This document shows positions 16,723-26,779 of a DNA stretch of 64,000 nucleotides, piece by piece. Location of the stretch: the NCBI GenBank assembly GCA_021907015.1, contig CP091064.1:1550001-1614000 (forward strand), in the 5' to 3' direction. The position numbers and the translations under genes are program-made. This DNA is from Pectobacterium sp. PL152. Its GTDB lineage: Bacteria; Pseudomonadota; Gammaproteobacteria; Enterobacterales; Enterobacteriaceae. Position 1 is the first letter of the stretch, and each line of letters begins with the position of its first letter. The notes beneath the pieces were generated by a model. The model searched no databases, had not been told where the DNA came from, and saw only the letters and a list, made by a program, of their open reading frames with translations.

Positions 16723-17913
16723 TTAGCTGCTGGCGCGGGGTTCAAAGATAAACTTCACTTTTTCCACTACCGGTGGATGCTCGTCGTTGTCCATCATGGC
16801 AAGCACCAGACGCCCGACCTCCGCGCCCAGCTTTTCATAATCAAGCCGCATCGCGGTCAGTGCGGGAAATGCGTGTTCGCATTGTTCAGAACCATCCAGA
16901 CAGGCAATCGCCAGATCGTAAGGAACTTTCATCAGACGGCGTTGGCATTCAAAGAGCGCGCCCAACGCAATTTCTTCATGGCTACAGATAATCGCATCCA
17001 GTTCCGGCTGGTTTTGTAGCAGCTCCGTCATCGCATAGCGGCCAAACTGTAGGCTGGGAGCTTCCGGGATCGTAATTTTCAAATCCGCATTGTGATAATG
17101 CGCCAGCATGGCTTTATTCCAGCCGTTCAACTGCTGTTTTTGCAAACGGTTATCCGTATGCGCGCCGATATAAGCCACATGACGATACCCCTTTTCCAGC
17201 AAAGACCTCGTCAGTTGTTCCGCCGCTTCGGCAAGGGCGATATCAATATTGATGTTTGCACTCAGCGCGGCTGCGCCGGACACATTCACCGTAATGACGT
17301 TGCTGGCCTGTATGATGTCCTGAGTACGTTGTGAGAGTTGCGCACTGAATAACACCAGTGCGGCAGGACGCTGCTGCAAGAGTTTTTCCACCATTCCCGC
17401 TTCGGTATGCTGGCGATATTCATGGCAGCCCATGATTAACGAAACGTTATGCTTGCCAACTGCCTGTTGCAGCGCCTGCACAAAACGCACGCTGGCGCGA
17501 TCTTGCTGAAAAGGATAAAGCACCGCAATAGCGGGCTGATAGGCTGACGCCAAGGCGCCTGCGGCCTGGTTCGGTACATAGCCCAGCGTTTTTATCGCAT
17601 CATTGATTTTCTTCTGCGTGGCATCGGAGACCAGTCCTGGCTCCCTCAATGCGCGGGACACCGTCATCGCGCCGACACCAGCATGGTTCGCAATGTCCTG
17701 TAGCGTGACGCGACTCGTACTCTCGGTAAGCTGGCTGGCTTCTTGATTGGGTTCATAGCCCAATGTTCTGGCGGCCAGTTCCACTTTGCTGCGTAACTTC
17801 TCAGAGACCAGATCGGGTTTGCGCATCACGCGCGATACCGTCATCGTCCCGACGCCCGCGTAGTCGGCGACATCCTGTAGCGTAACCTTACCGGTACTAC
17901 GACGCTTACGCAT
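16723..17913 (-). CDS. LacI-family regulator with two tandem HTH domains
   Basis: A 396-residue LacI/GalR-family regulator, about 60 residues longer than usual. Start at 17913 is supported by GAGAGGAAG a few bases upstream; an upstream ATG at 17946 is poorer. Two complete LacI-type headpieces follow each other: VTLQDVADYAGVGTMTVSRV (about residues 9-28), ending in LGYEPNQ, and VTLQDIANHAGVGAMTVSRA (about residues 69-88), ending in LGYVPNQ. The periplasmic-binding-like sensor domain follows, from about residue 123. Regulators of this family bind as dimers with one headpiece each; here a dimer would carry four. It is divergent from the PTS/FSA operon and probably controls it in response to a sugar or sugar phosphate. 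Confidence 0.85.
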   Translation of the reverse strand: MRKRRSTGKVTLQDVADYAGVGTMTVSRVMRKPDLVSEKLRSKVELAARTLGYEPNQEASQLTESTSRVTLQDIANHAGVGAMTVSRALREPGLVSDATQKKINDAIKTLGYVPNQAAGALASAYQPAIAVLYPFQQDRASVRFVQALQQAVGKHNVSLIMGCHEYRQHTEAGMVEKLLQQRPAALVLFSAQLSQRTQDIIQASNVITVNVSGAAALSANINIDIALAEAAEQLTRSLLEKGYRHVAYIGAHTDNRLQKQQLNGWNKAMLAHYHNADLKITIPEAPSLQFGRYAMTELLQNQPELDAIICSHEEIALGALFECQRRLMKVPYDLAIACLDGSEQCEHAFPALTAMRLDYEKLGAEVGRLVLAMMDNDEHPPVVEKVKFIFEPRASS

Positions 17914-18232
17914 GCTCACTTCCTCTCCATTCGTCATTTTTCTCATCGCACGGTCGCGATAACAGCCGGTGACTTCTATTGCCTTCAGGCTAGCGTGACG
18001 CAGGGCAACGTGCGAACGCCCCCGATTTCCTTACTGCGTCATTCACGCCCTGCATCGCCGTTCATAGTGTGCCTGTGGTGACACGGGGGAACAAATAATG
18101 GCCCCACTTGTGCTAAGTGGGTCACAGTTAATGATAGACATATCAGTTAGCGCTATCTTTTTAGATGTTAATCACATTATTTTCGCAATCAGCACACTAT
18201 CCTGCGTTCATAATGATACAGAGGTGACTCTA
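17914..18232. other. Divergent promoter region of the LacI-type and PTS genes
   Basis: A 319-bp gap between divergent genes. It contains a 7-bp stem-loop (CCCACTT / AAGTGGG, 18103-18121) and a half-conserved CRP-like site (TTAGATGTTAATCACA, about 18160-18175). No gene is apparent. Operators for the double-HTH regulator should lie here, but no single clear palindrome could be singled out. Confidence 0.4.
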
Positions 18233-18676
18233 ATGCTTAACACTTTACTAACACCAGACGTTGTTCAGATTTTGCCTGCCTGTGATGACTGGCGTCACGC
18301 TATCGCTTTGTCCTGTAAGCCTTTACTGGATAACGGCTCGATTGAACCTACCTATATTGAGGCGATCTATCGCTCTCATGAGGCCATCGGTCCTTACTAT
18401 GTCGTCGGCCCTGGGATTGCTATGCCGCATGCCCGTCCGGAAGACGGCGTGAATCAACTCGCCGTCAGCCTGACGCTGATTCGTGATGGCGTAGTTTTCC
18501 ATTCTGACGGTAACGACCCCGTGCATTTGCTGATTGTTCTGGCCGCCACGGACAGCAATAGCCACATCGATATTATTTCACAGCTCGCTCAGTTGTTCGA
18601 CACGCCTGATGACGTCGCCGCGTTACTCCGCGCGACGGATATCGAACAGGTGCTTTCCGTTATTTCTCGTTATTAA
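18233..18676 (+). CDS. PTS EIIA component, fructose/ascorbate type
   Basis: A 147-residue EIIA domain of the mannitol-fructose type, as in UlaC/SgaA. The phosphorylation-site His lies in PGIAMPHARPE near residue 62. ATG at 18233 is preceded by GAGG. A longer upstream reading frame exists but has no ribosome-binding site. It passes phosphate from HPr to the EIIB encoded 23 bases downstream. Confidence 0.85.
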   Translation: MLNTLLTPDVVQILPACDDWRHAIALSCKPLLDNGSIEPTYIEAIYRSHEAIGPYYVVGPGIAMPHARPEDGVNQLAVSLTLIRDGVVFHSDGNDPVHLLIVLAATDSNSHIDIISQLAQLFDTPDDVAALLRATDIEQVLSVISRY

Positions 18677-18699
18677 TTGCCACCAGAGGGACACACATT

Positions 18700-18987
18700 A
18701 TGAAAATTACAGTCGTATGCGGTAACGGCCTGGGTACCAGCCTGATGATGGAAATGAGCATTAAAAACATCGTGAAAGAACTCGGCGTGGTTGCTGATGT
18801 GGATCACGTGGATTTAGGTTCGGCGAAAGGCACGGACAGCGACATCTTTGTCGGCACCAAAGATATTGCCGACCAACTCATCGCGCAGGCGGTGGGAGGA
18901 AAAATTGTGTCCCTGAATAACATGATCGACAAAGTGGCGATGAAAGAACGCCTGTCGGTTGCCCTGACAGAACTTGGCGCCTTATAA
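18700..18987 (+). CDS. PTS EIIB component, ascorbate type
   Basis: A 95-residue EIIB of the UlaB/SgaB type. The P-loop-like phosphocysteine motif VVCGNGLGTS is at the very N-terminus (Cys about residue 7). It receives phosphate from EIIA and transfers it to the sugar during import. It is spaced 14 bases from the EIIC gene, with GGAG in between. Confidence 0.88.
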   Translation: MKITVVCGNGLGTSLMMEMSIKNIVKELGVVADVDHVDLGSAKGTDSDIFVGTKDIADQLIAQAVGGKIVSLNNMIDKVAMKERLSVALTELGAL

Positions 18988-19001
18988 GCGGAGGATCAAA
19001 A

Positions 19002-20261
19002 ATGGAATTCTTCCGTTTTTTAATGAGCGATGTGCTGTCTGAACCCTCAATACTGGTCGGTTTGATCGCCCTTATCGGCCTGATTGCACAAAAGAAACCT
19101 GCCACAGAGTGCATCAAAGGCACAGTGAAAACCGTGATGGGTTTCCTGATCCTCGGGGCGGGCGCGAGCCTGATCGTGTCCTCACTGGGCGATTTCGCCC
19201 AGATTTTCCACCATGCGTTTGGTATCGCCGGTGTGGTACCGAACAATGAAGCCATTGTCGCGGTAGCACAGAAGAACTTCGGCACCGAGATGGCGATGAT
19301 CATGTTCTTTGCGATGGTTATTAATATCGCCATCGCCCGCTTTACGCCGTGGAAATACATCTTCCTGACCGGACACCACACGCTGTTTATGTCGATGATG
19401 GTTGCCGTGATTCTGGCAACCGCCGGAATGAAAGGCGTGCTGCTGATTACCGTCGGGTCGCTGGTCGTCGGGGTATCGATGGTGCTGTTCCCTGCCATTA
19501 TTCACCCGTATATGAAGAAAGTCACAGGCTCGGATGACGTCGCCTTTGGTCACTTCTCTGCGATATCACAGCTGCTGTCAGCGTTTATCGGCAGCAAGTT
19601 TGGTAATAAAGAGAAATCAACCGAAGACATGGAAGTGCCGAAGAGCCTGCTGTTCCTGCGTGATACGCCGGTCGCCATCGCCTTTACCATGTTTTTCATC
19701 TTCATTTTCACCTGTCTGTTTGCCGGCCCTGAAGCGGTGAAAACGATGAACGCCGGTGGGAAAAACTGGTTCATGTTTTCGCTGATTCAATCCATTACCT
19801 TTGCCGCCGGCGTGTACATCGTGCTGCAAGGCGTGCGGATGGTGATTGCGGAAATCGTGCCTGCGTTTAAAGGCATTTCTGACAAACTGGTTCCCAATGC
19901 TAAACCGGCATTAGATTGCCCCGTTGTCTTCCCCTATGCCCCGAATGCCGTTCTGGTCGGTTTCCTGAGCAGCTTTGCGGCTGGGGTGATCGGTATGGTG
20001 CTGCTCTACCTGTTGGGTATGACGGTGATCATTCCTGGCGTGGTGCCGCACTTCTTCGTCGGCGCAGCGGCCGGGGTCTTTGGTAACGCCACCGGTGGGC
20101 GTCGCGGCGCGATTTTAGGTTCTTTCGCCAACGGGCTGCTGATTACCTTCCTGCCTGTTTTCCTGCTGCCAGTATTGGGCAGTATCGGACTGGCAAACAC
20201 CACGTTCAGTGATTCCGATTTCGGCGCGGTGGGGATTCTGCTGGGCATCATCGTGCGCTAA
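19002..20261 (+). CDS. PTS EIIC component, UlaA/SgaT type
   Basis: A 419-residue, highly hydrophobic EIIC of the ascorbate-galactitol superfamily, with about ten membrane segments and features such as GHHTLFMSMM and NATGGRRGAILGSFANG. It forms the sugar channel of the PTS. UlaA-type EIIC proteins transport ascorbate, but the UlaD/E/F catabolic genes are absent here and an FSA-type aldolase follows instead, so the sugar is probably not ascorbate. Confidence 0.85.
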   Translation: MEFFRFLMSDVLSEPSILVGLIALIGLIAQKKPATECIKGTVKTVMGFLILGAGASLIVSSLGDFAQIFHHAFGIAGVVPNNEAIVAVAQKNFGTEMAMIMFFAMVINIAIARFTPWKYIFLTGHHTLFMSMMVAVILATAGMKGVLLITVGSLVVGVSMVLFPAIIHPYMKKVTGSDDVAFGHFSAISQLLSAFIGSKFGNKEKSTEDMEVPKSLLFLRDTPVAIAFTMFFIFIFTCLFAGPEAVKTMNAGGKNWFMFSLIQSITFAAGVYIVLQGVRMVIAEIVPAFKGISDKLVPNAKPALDCPVVFPYAPNAVLVGFLSSFAAGVIGMVLLYLLGMTVIIPGVVPHFFVGAAAGVFGNATGGRRGAILGSFANGLLITFLPVFLLPVLGSIGLANTTFSDSDFGAVGILLGIIVR

Positions 20262-20311
20262 GCCGCATGATGAATCTCATCCGACACCAGTTTTAGTTTA
20301 CGGAGGCAATG

Positions 20312-20977
20312 ATGGAATTCTATTTAGATACGGCTGATGTGGCCGCAGTAGAACGGCTTGCTGGCGTGTTACCGATTAAAGGCGTGACCACCAACCCGAG
20401 TATTGTCGCACGCGGAAAAGCCGATATTTATACCGTGCTGCGGGAGATGCAGGCCGTTATCGGCACGGAAGGACAGCTGTTTGCTCAGGTGATGGCACGC
20501 GATCCTGACGTGATGGTGGAAGAAGCGCTGAAGCTCAGAGATGTCATTCCTTCTCTGGTCGTCAAAGTGCCAGTGACGCATGCAGGTTTAGTGGCAATTA
20601 AGCGATTAACGGCGCTGGATGTTCCCACCCTCGGCACCGCCGTCTACGGTGCGGGGCAAGGGTTTTATGCCGCGCTGGCGGGGGCTCGCTATATCGCGCC
20701 TTACGTCAACCGTATTGATGCACAGGGTGGCGATGGGATTGCGCTGGTGAAAGAGCTGCAAACCCTGATTAACCTGCACAGCCCGCAAACTCAGGTGCTG
20801 GCAGCCAGCTTTAGGACGCCACGTCAGGTTCTGGACTGTCTGCTGGCCGGGTGTCGGGCGATTACCGTTGACCCTGCCGTCGCCGAGCTGTTCCTGCAAG
20901 ACCCCGCGGTTGACGATGCCCTTAACCGGTTCGATCATGACTGGCAGGCACGTTTCGGTCATGCCGATCTCGGCTGA
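20312..20977 (+). CDS. Fructose-6-phosphate aldolase (FsaA/FsaB/TalC type)
   Basis: A 221-residue small transaldolase-family enzyme. [10 protein letters not shown] at the start, GVTTNPSI, the Schiff-base Lys in [10 protein letters not shown] (about residue 84), [16 protein letters not shown] and the C-terminal DWQARFG match FSA. The second ATG (20312) is chosen because GGAGG is 5 bases before it. FSA splits fructose 6-phosphate to dihydroxyacetone and glyceraldehyde 3-phosphate and works reversibly with other donors. As the last gene of the PTS operon it probably cleaves the sugar phosphate derived from the imported substrate. Whether this is FsaA- or FsaB-like cannot be told. Confidence 0.88.
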   Translation: MEFYLDTADVAAVERLAGVLPIKGVTTNPSIVARGKADIYTVLREMQAVIGTEGQLFAQVMARDPDVMVEEALKLRDVIPSLVVKVPVTHAGLVAIKRLTALDVPTLGTAVYGAGQGFYAALAGARYIAPYVNRIDAQGGDGIALVKELQTLINLHSPQTQVLAASFRTPRQVLDCLLAGCRAITVDPAVAELFLQDPAVDDALNRFDHDWQARFGHADLG

Positions 20978-20988
20978 CTGATGGCAAA

Positions 20989-21013
20989 ACACCACCCGCC
21001 TGTCGGGTGGTGT
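20989..21013 (+). terminator. Hairpin after the aldolase gene
   Basis: ACACCACCCG and CGGGTGGTGT form a perfect 10-bp stem with a 5-base loop, 12 bases after the aldolase stop. There is no T-run. A second, imperfect palindrome (CGATCGCATT / AATGCGGTCG, about 21039-21062) follows before the convergent yacL. Confidence 0.6.
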
Positions 21014-21076
21014 GTCCAACATAACCGTGTTCTCAACACGATCGCATTGCCAAATGCGGTCGTGTTGCCAAAAGCA

Positions 21077-21436
21077 TCAATGCAGGACGAACTCGCGGTA
21101 CTTTTCCACCAGCGTCAGAAAATCATCCAGACCGCATAAAGACAGGCTCTCTTCGTCGTAATAACTCATGCCTTCTTCCAGCTCATCCGTGGTAAAAGAC
21201 AGCTGATTTGCCTGCACCATCACTTCTTCTTCATCCAGCGACAGCGTATATTCATGACCTACGCGCCGCCACTGCCGCTCACTGCCCGCAACAGAGCGCG
21301 CCGCTTCTTCAACATCAGTCAATACCGTTAGCTGGCCTTTTACTTCTTCATTGAACCAGTGCCCGATCGCTTCATGTCCCATCGACATACGAACGATGAC
21401 CTGGCCCGTCACATCCCGCAAAAATTCATAGTCCAT
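21077..21436 (-). CDS. yacL: YacL, UPF0231 family protein
   Basis: A 119-residue acidic protein matching the enterobacterial YacL family in length and sequence ([20 protein letters not shown] at the start, [11 protein letters not shown] near residue 26). It keeps the conserved position immediately downstream of acnB. Its function is not established. In E. coli speD-speE follow it; here that place is taken by the PTS/aldolase operon. Confidence 0.9.
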
Positions 21437-21607
21437 GATGCCATCCTCACTGTGATGTTTCTTCTGTTCAGTTTAGTCGCCTATGCGCCCTACCGTCGTG
21501 ACGCACCTTCACCTTTGATGTTGCAGATGCACCATTGATATTGCAGATGCACAATACCCGCAGCCAATGGCCAGCGAACAGACAACGTGAAGTATGAAAA
21601 CAGGCAG

Positions 21608-21634
21608 AAAAAAAGGAGGCACAAGGCCTCCTTC
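21608..21634 (-). terminator. Rho-independent terminator of acnB
   Basis: Read on the minus strand, GGAGGC and GCCTCC form a 6-bp GC-rich stem, followed by seven Ts (plus-strand A-run 21608-21614). It lies 30 bases after the acnB stop and separates acnB from yacL. Confidence 0.85.
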
Positions 21635-21660
21635 GGTGTAGAGATGCGAACTATAGCGAG

Positions 21661-24258
21661 TTAGACAGTCGTCTGGAAGATCACGCCATCGGCTTTCTCG
21701 GTATATTGACCTAACTGGTCAAAATTCAGATAGCGATAGGTGTCCTGCGCGGTTTTATCCACCTGCGACATGTAGGTCTGGTACTCTTCTGACGTCGGCA
21801 GGCGACCCAGCAGAGAAGCGACCGCAGCCAGCTCAGCAGACGCCAGATACACGTTGGCACCGGTGCCCAAACGGTTCGGGAAGTTACGCGTCGAGGTAGA
21901 AACGACCGTCGCACCATCCGCTACCCGCGCCTGGTTACCCATACACAGCGAGCAGCCAGGGATCTCGATACGTGCTCCGCTCTTACCAAACACGCTGTAG
22001 TAACCTTCTTCGGTCAGCTGTGCCGCATCCATCTTGGTCGGCGGCGCAACCCACAGGCGGGTCGGCAGCTGGCCTTTGTGGCTATCCAGCAGTTTACCTG
22101 CCGCACGGAAGTGCCCGATGTTGGTCATACAGGAACCGATGAAGACTTCATCAATCTTCTCGCCCTGCACATCAGACAACCAGCGCGCATCGTCTGGATC
22201 GTTTGGCGCACACAGGATCGGCTCTTTGATATCAGCCAGATCGATGTCGATCACCGCGGCGTACTCGGCATCGGCATCCGCTTCCAGCAGTTGTGGATCG
22301 GCCAACCATTTTTCCATGCCCTGAATACGACGCTCCAGCGTACGGCGATCGCCGTAGCCTTCGGAGATCATCCACTTCAGCAGCACGATGTTGGAGTTCA
22401 GATACTCGATGATCGGCGCTTTATCCAGCTTGATCGTACAGCCAGCCGCAGAACGTTCCGCCGAGGCGTCGGTCAGTTCAAACGCCTGCTCGACTTTCAG
22501 ATCCGGCAGACCTTCGATTTCCAGAATACGACCGGAGAAGATGTTCTTCTTACCTTTCTTCTCAACGGTCAGCAGGCCCTGCTTGATGGCATACAGCGGG
22601 ATGGCGTGAACCAGATCGCGCAGAGTAATGCCCGGCTGCATTTTGCCTTTGAAACGTACCAGAACGGATTCCGGCATATCCAGCGGCATCACGCCCGTCG
22701 CGGCAGCAAACGCCACCAGACCGGAGCCCGCAGGGAAAGAAATACCGATTGGGAAACGAGTATGGGAGTCACCACCCGTACCAACGGTATCCGGCAGCAG
22801 CATACGGTTCAGCCAGGAGTGGATAACCCCATCGCCCGGACGCAGTGAGACGCCACCACGGTTCATGATGAAATCAGGCAGCGTGTGGTGCGTGGTCACA
22901 TCAACCGGCTTCGGATAGGCCGCGGTGTGACAGAATGACTGCATCACCAGATCGGCGGAGAAGCCCAGACAGGCCAGATCTTTCAGCTCATCACGGGTCA
23001 TCGGCCCGGTAGTATCCTGTGAACCTACAGAGGTCATCTTCGGTTCGCAGTATTCGTCAGGGCGAATGCCCGCGACGCCACAGGCACGGCCCACCATTTT
23101 CTGCGCCAGCGAGAAGCCTTTTTTGCTGGCTTCAACCGCTTTGGAAATACGGAACACATCGCTGTGCGGCAAGCCCAGTGACTCACGCGCTTTGGACGTC
23201 AGCCCGCGGCCGATAATCAGTGGAATACGGCCACCGGCACGCACTTCATCCAGCAATACATCGGTCTTCAGCGCAAACGTCGCCAGCACTTCATTGGTGT
23301 CGTGGCGGCGTACTTCGCCTTCATACGGGTAAATGTCGATCACATCGCCCATATTCAGATCGTTCACATCCACTTCGATCGGCAGCGCGCCGGCATCTTC
23401 CATCGTGTTGAAGAAGATCGGGGCGATCTTGCCGCCCAGCACCACACCACCACCGCGTTTGTTCGGAACGTAAGGGATATCTTCGCCCATGAACCACAGC
23501 ACGGAGTTGGTTGCCGATTTACGCGATGAGCCTGTACCGACAACGTCGCCGACGTAAGCCAGCGGGAAGCCTTTCTTGTTCAGTTCTTCGATCTGTTTGA
23601 TCGGGCCCACAGCACCAGGCTGATCGGGATCGATACCTTCACGGGCGTTTTTCAGCATCGCCAGCGCGTGCAGCGGGATGTCAGGGCGTGACCAGGCATC
23701 AGGCGCCGGAGACAGGTCATCCGTGTTGGTTTCACCGGTGACTTTAAAGACGGTAACGGTAATTTTTTCCGCCAGTTTCGGGCGGGACAGGAACCACTCG
23801 GCATCAGCCCAGGATTGAATCACTTTCTTGGCGTGCGCATTGCCTGCTTTCGCTTTTTCTTCCACATCGTAGAAGTTATCAAACATCAGCAGCGTATGAG
23901 ACAGCGCTTCGGCGGCAATCGGTGCCAGTTTGTCGTTGTCTAACGCATCAATCAGCGGATGGATGTTATACCCACCCTGCATGGTACCCAGCAGCTCAAC
24001 CGCTTTTTCCTGGCTAACCAAAGGGGAAGTGGCTTCACCTTTAGCGACGGCAGCCAAAAAACCGGCCTTCACATAGGCGGCTTCATCAACACCGGGAGGG
24101 ACGCGATTAATCAGCAGATCAAGCAATGCTTCTTCTTCGCCTGCCGGGGGATTCTTGAGTGACTCAACCAGCGCGGCCATCTGCGTGGCATCTAACGGTT
24201 TAGGAACAATCCCCTGCGCAGCCCGCTCGGCTACGTGCTTACGATATTCTTCTAGCAC
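21661..24258 (-). CDS. acnB: Aconitate hydratase B
   Basis: An 865-residue protein, the same length as E. coli AcnB, with near-identical motifs throughout. The iron-sulfur cluster cysteines are in [11 protein letters not shown] and in [11 protein letters not shown] near the C-terminus. The N-terminal HEAT-like domain ([12 protein letters not shown]) and the swivelling domain ([13 protein letters not shown]) come before the cluster-binding part, as usual for AcnB. It isomerises citrate to isocitrate in the TCA cycle and can act as an RNA-binding protein when the cluster is lost. Confidence 0.97.
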   Translation of the reverse strand: MLEEYRKHVAERAAQGIVPKPLDATQMAALVESLKNPPAGEEEALLDLLINRVPPGVDEAAYVKAGFLAAVAKGEATSPLVSQEKAVELLGTMQGGYNIHPLIDALDNDKLAPIAAEALSHTLLMFDNFYDVEEKAKAGNAHAKKVIQSWADAEWFLSRPKLAEKITVTVFKVTGETNTDDLSPAPDAWSRPDIPLHALAMLKNAREGIDPDQPGAVGPIKQIEELNKKGFPLAYVGDVVGTGSSRKSATNSVLWFMGEDIPYVPNKRGGGVVLGGKIAPIFFNTMEDAGALPIEVDVNDLNMGDVIDIYPYEGEVRRHDTNEVLATFALKTDVLLDEVRAGGRIPLIIGRGLTSKARESLGLPHSDVFRISKAVEASKKGFSLAQKMVGRACGVAGIRPDEYCEPKMTSVGSQDTTGPMTRDELKDLACLGFSADLVMQSFCHTAAYPKPVDVTTHHTLPDFIMNRGGVSLRPGDGVIHSWLNRMLLPDTVGTGGDSHTRFPIGISFPAGSGLVAFAAATGVMPLDMPESVLVRFKGKMQPGITLRDLVHAIPLYAIKQGLLTVEKKGKKNIFSGRILEIEGLPDLKVEQAFELTDASAERSAAGCTIKLDKAPIIEYLNSNIVLLKWMISEGYGDRRTLERRIQGMEKWLADPQLLEADADAEYAAVIDIDLADIKEPILCAPNDPDDARWLSDVQGEKIDEVFIGSCMTNIGHFRAAGKLLDSHKGQLPTRLWVAPPTKMDAAQLTEEGYYSVFGKSGARIEIPGCSLCMGNQARVADGATVVSTSTRNFPNRLGTGANVYLASAELAAVASLLGRLPTSEEYQTYMSQVDKTAQDTYRYLNFDQLGQYTEKADGVIFQTTV

Positions 24259-24702
24259 GACGTTCTCCTCGCTCTCATTGTCTTCATTATGCCGGCGCTC
24301 TTGTTCCCAATTGTGGTGTCCATGCCTGGGTGTCAGCGTGTGGATGTAAGGTAGTAGAGTGTCCGGTCCAGCCTCGTCAGCATATCAGGATTTGAATTGA
24401 TTGTTAATTCGTTCACATAATAGCAACATTAATTTTTATTCAACTATGCTATGTGCCCAATTTCATTATCGCTGAAAAATGCCGACATCAGCAGAATAGC
24501 ATGTCCCTGACGGCACACACTAACTATGCTGATTTAACCACATAATAGGTAGGCTTTTAACAACATAGCGTGTTTAATCATCGTTTGATGGCATAGCGAT
24601 AATCAGAATGTTCGCAATAGAGTCGAGAAAAACGTTAACAGATGATAGGTGCCTTTACGGCAACGATGCCGGATGACCTCTTTGATAACAGGAAAAAACG
24701 CC
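24259..24702. other. Intergenic region between divergent acnB and the DUF3060 gene
   Basis: A 444-bp AT-rich gap holding the acnB promoter region. AACTATGCT occurs twice, about 80 bases apart (near 24442 and 24523). No reading frame or RNA gene could be supported, and no single operator stands out. Confidence 0.4.
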
Positions 24703-25209
24703 ATGAAGATAACACGGTATCTGCCAATGGTTTTCGTCTCTGCTTTCGCGTTCACCGCATCCGTCTATGCCGCCCCTATCGAGCTGGAGGGTATCGGTTT
24801 AACGCGCGATATTCCTTGTAATGGCAATAATGTCAATATTTCAGGCAACGGTAACAACATCGTACTGACGGGCAAATGTGCCAATATTTCCGTCGCTGGT
24901 TCTGAGCACAACATCACGTTCGATACCGCAACATCGCTTACCGTGACCGGTTCAGAGATTGCCGCCACAGGTCAATCGACGGGTGATCTGACCGTCGCCG
25001 CGTATAAAAACACCATCCGCACGCACATCTTCGCCGAGGATAAACCCGCAAAGGTGAATGTAACGGGTACGGAACATCATCTCGATCTGGATTTTAAAGG
25101 CCCCGCCGTTGTTTCCTTCAATGGCATCAGCAACCGCCTCTCATGGGGAGGAACAGAACCGAAACTCTCTTCTAGCGGTGCTAATAACGTCATCAAGCAA
25201 AAGCCCTAA
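24703..25209 (+). CDS. Exported DUF3060 beta-solenoid-like protein
   Basis: A 168-residue protein with a signal peptide (MKITRYLPM, hydrophobic core, cleavage near VYAAP). The mature part has recurring short hydrophobic/Asn strands, such as CNGNNVNISGNGNNIVLTG, AGSEHNITF and GTEHHLDLDF, which suggest a right-handed beta-solenoid as in DUF3060. ATG at 24703 follows AGGA. An upstream ATG in frame would put a non-signal extension in front. The two cysteines (near CNGN and GKCAN) may form a disulfide in the periplasm. Function unknown. It is followed by its own hairpin terminator, so it is monocistronic. Confidence 0.75.
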   Translation: MKITRYLPMVFVSAFAFTASVYAAPIELEGIGLTRDIPCNGNNVNISGNGNNIVLTGKCANISVAGSEHNITFDTATSLTVTGSEIAATGQSTGDLTVAAYKNTIRTHIFAEDKPAKVNVTGTEHHLDLDFKGPAVVSFNGISNRLSWGGTEPKLSSSGANNVIKQKP

Positions 25210-25273
25210 TTTGCTGCGTTTATTCCTCTGAAAGATACCTGACGAACGGATTCCGGCAACAAAGAACACACGG

Positions 25274-25298
25274 CCCAATCGACAACTCGCCGATTGGG
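25274..25298 (+). terminator. Hairpin terminator after the DUF3060 gene
   Basis: CCCAATCG and CGATTGGG form an 8-bp stem with a 9-base loop, followed by TCGTCATTTT. It lies between convergent genes and may serve both. Confidence 0.65.
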
Positions 25299-25351
25299 TC
25301 GTCATTTTAGTACAAAGAATATCGAATCAATTCGCGCCAGAGCGGGTCACA

Positions 25352-26752
25352 TCATGCCTTAAACGTCAGCCACGGGCGCAGCCGTGCCACAGGTTGAATC
25401 AGCCCTGACTGCGTCTGAATATCAATCACGGGCGTAACCGGCTTATAAGCCGCCGGCGCCTCTTCCCGCAGGCGCTCATCCTTCAGCGTGATGCATTGCC
25501 AGGGCACCGTCTCTGCCTGTTTTACCATATCGATCTTATTGCGCATACTTTGCCGACGTTCGGCACGCCCTGCGCCGTGTGAACACGACCACAGCCAATC
25601 AGGGTTCCCCTTCCCAGTGACGAGATAAGAGTAGTCCCCCATTGAGCCGGGAATCAGCGCGAACTCTCCGGCTTTGGCGGGGGTCGCCCCTTTACGATGC
25701 AGATTCATTCCGTGCTCCGGCAGAATAATGTTATGCGACAGATCGACCACCAGCTTGCTGGTATCCCGCGTAAACACCTGCTTCCAGGAAGAGCGAATCA
25801 GTTCAGTCAGCACGATCCGGTTGATCCACGCATAGCGGGCAGCAACGCCCATCGCTTCCATATAGTCCGTCGCCTGCTCATCAACCAGACCAAACAGGCC
25901 GGACGCCGGGTATTTTTCTCCCGCAGGCCAGCAGGCTCGCGCTTTATCGATCCCACGCTGGCCGACATAAAAGCCCACGTCCCGTGAACCGGTATGAATC
26001 ATAATGACGACTTCGCCTTCCTGTACGCCAGCCTGATACGCCGCATGCCGATCCAAAACCGCATCAACAATTTGCAGCTCGACGAAATGGTTACCCGACC
26101 CAACCGTACCCAGACTGGAAGGTCGCAGAATCTCGCGCGGTGCAAAAAACGGTTCTGGCGCATGCCGACTAGCAGCACGAACCGCATCAGTGCCGGCAAT
26201 GGAGCCGAATTCTGCCGACAAGCGTCGGAAGTCTACTTCCTGCCAGAGCCCCTGCAAGGGCAGCGCCGCAAGCCATGCCGAGAGTCCTTCGTCAAAGAGC
26301 GCGGAAAACGAATCCGGCGTTACAGGGACATCACGCTGATCCAGCAGTAATGTGTTCTTGAGCGCCTGAATCAGCGCCGGTTTATGTGCGTCAGCATCAG
26401 TATGATGTACGCCCGTCGTCAGCAAGCGCATCCCGCAGTTGATATCCGTCCCAATCGCCGCAGGGATAACAAAGTTCTCCGTAGTGGCGACAATGCTGCC
26501 GACGGGCGCAAACGTGCCGGGGTGGAAATCCGGCGTCGCGCGAGCGGCGCAGACGTATGCATCGCTGCCCGGTAGGTGTACCGAGGCGAAATCCAGCAGT
26601 TGCTGAACCGCCTTTTCTTCCAGCGGCAATGTTTCCGGCAACAGAACCTGCGCTTCCACATGCTGCCTGCGGAGATGATAAATAGAATGTTGGTAATCGG
26701 TGTCTATCCCCAAACGGGATAAACGTTTTTGTAAGCGAGTAAATGTAGACAT
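25352..26752 (-). CDS. RtcB-family RNA ligase
   Basis: A 466-residue RtcB-family RNA ligase. Metal-binding and GTP-binding motifs are in order: GTDINCGMR (Asp and Cys ligands, near residue 100), GTVGSGNHFVEL, MIHTGSRDVG, the LHRKGATPA and GSMGDYSYLV segments, and SHGAGR, whose His is the guanylylated residue. It is longer than E. coli RtcB (408) and resembles the RtcB2-like branch. Such ligases join 2',3'-cyclic-phosphate or 3'-phosphate ends to 5'-OH ends, repairing cleaved RNA. Neither rtcA/rtcR nor a prfH release-factor-like gene is adjacent, so it stands alone. Its leader holds a hairpin with a T-run (26780-26798). Confidence 0.88.
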   Translation of the reverse strand: MSTFTRLQKRLSRLGIDTDYQHSIYHLRRQHVEAQVLLPETLPLEEKAVQQLLDFASVHLPGSDAYVCAARATPDFHPGTFAPVGSIVATTENFVIPAAIGTDINCGMRLLTTGVHHTDADAHKPALIQALKNTLLLDQRDVPVTPDSFSALFDEGLSAWLAALPLQGLWQEVDFRRLSAEFGSIAGTDAVRAASRHAPEPFFAPREILRPSSLGTVGSGNHFVELQIVDAVLDRHAAYQAGVQEGEVVIMIHTGSRDVGFYVGQRGIDKARACWPAGEKYPASGLFGLVDEQATDYMEAMGVAARYAWINRIVLTELIRSSWKQVFTRDTSKLVVDLSHNIILPEHGMNLHRKGATPAKAGEFALIPGSMGDYSYLVTGKGNPDWLWSCSHGAGRAERRQSMRNKIDMVKQAETVPWQCITLKDERLREEAPAAYKPVTPVIDIQTQSGLIQPVARLRPWLTFKA

Positions 26753-26779
26753 GGTGCTACCTGGAAAAACAGAAAATCG

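Noticed and set aside
22078-22848. A 256-residue frame opposite acnB
   Set aside because: Antisense shadow of a highly conserved gene, no ribosome-binding site and no recognisable protein features.
25352-26752. RtcB2-PrfH ribosome-repair pair
   Set aside because: No release-factor-like gene lies on either side of the ligase; only the ligase can be supported.
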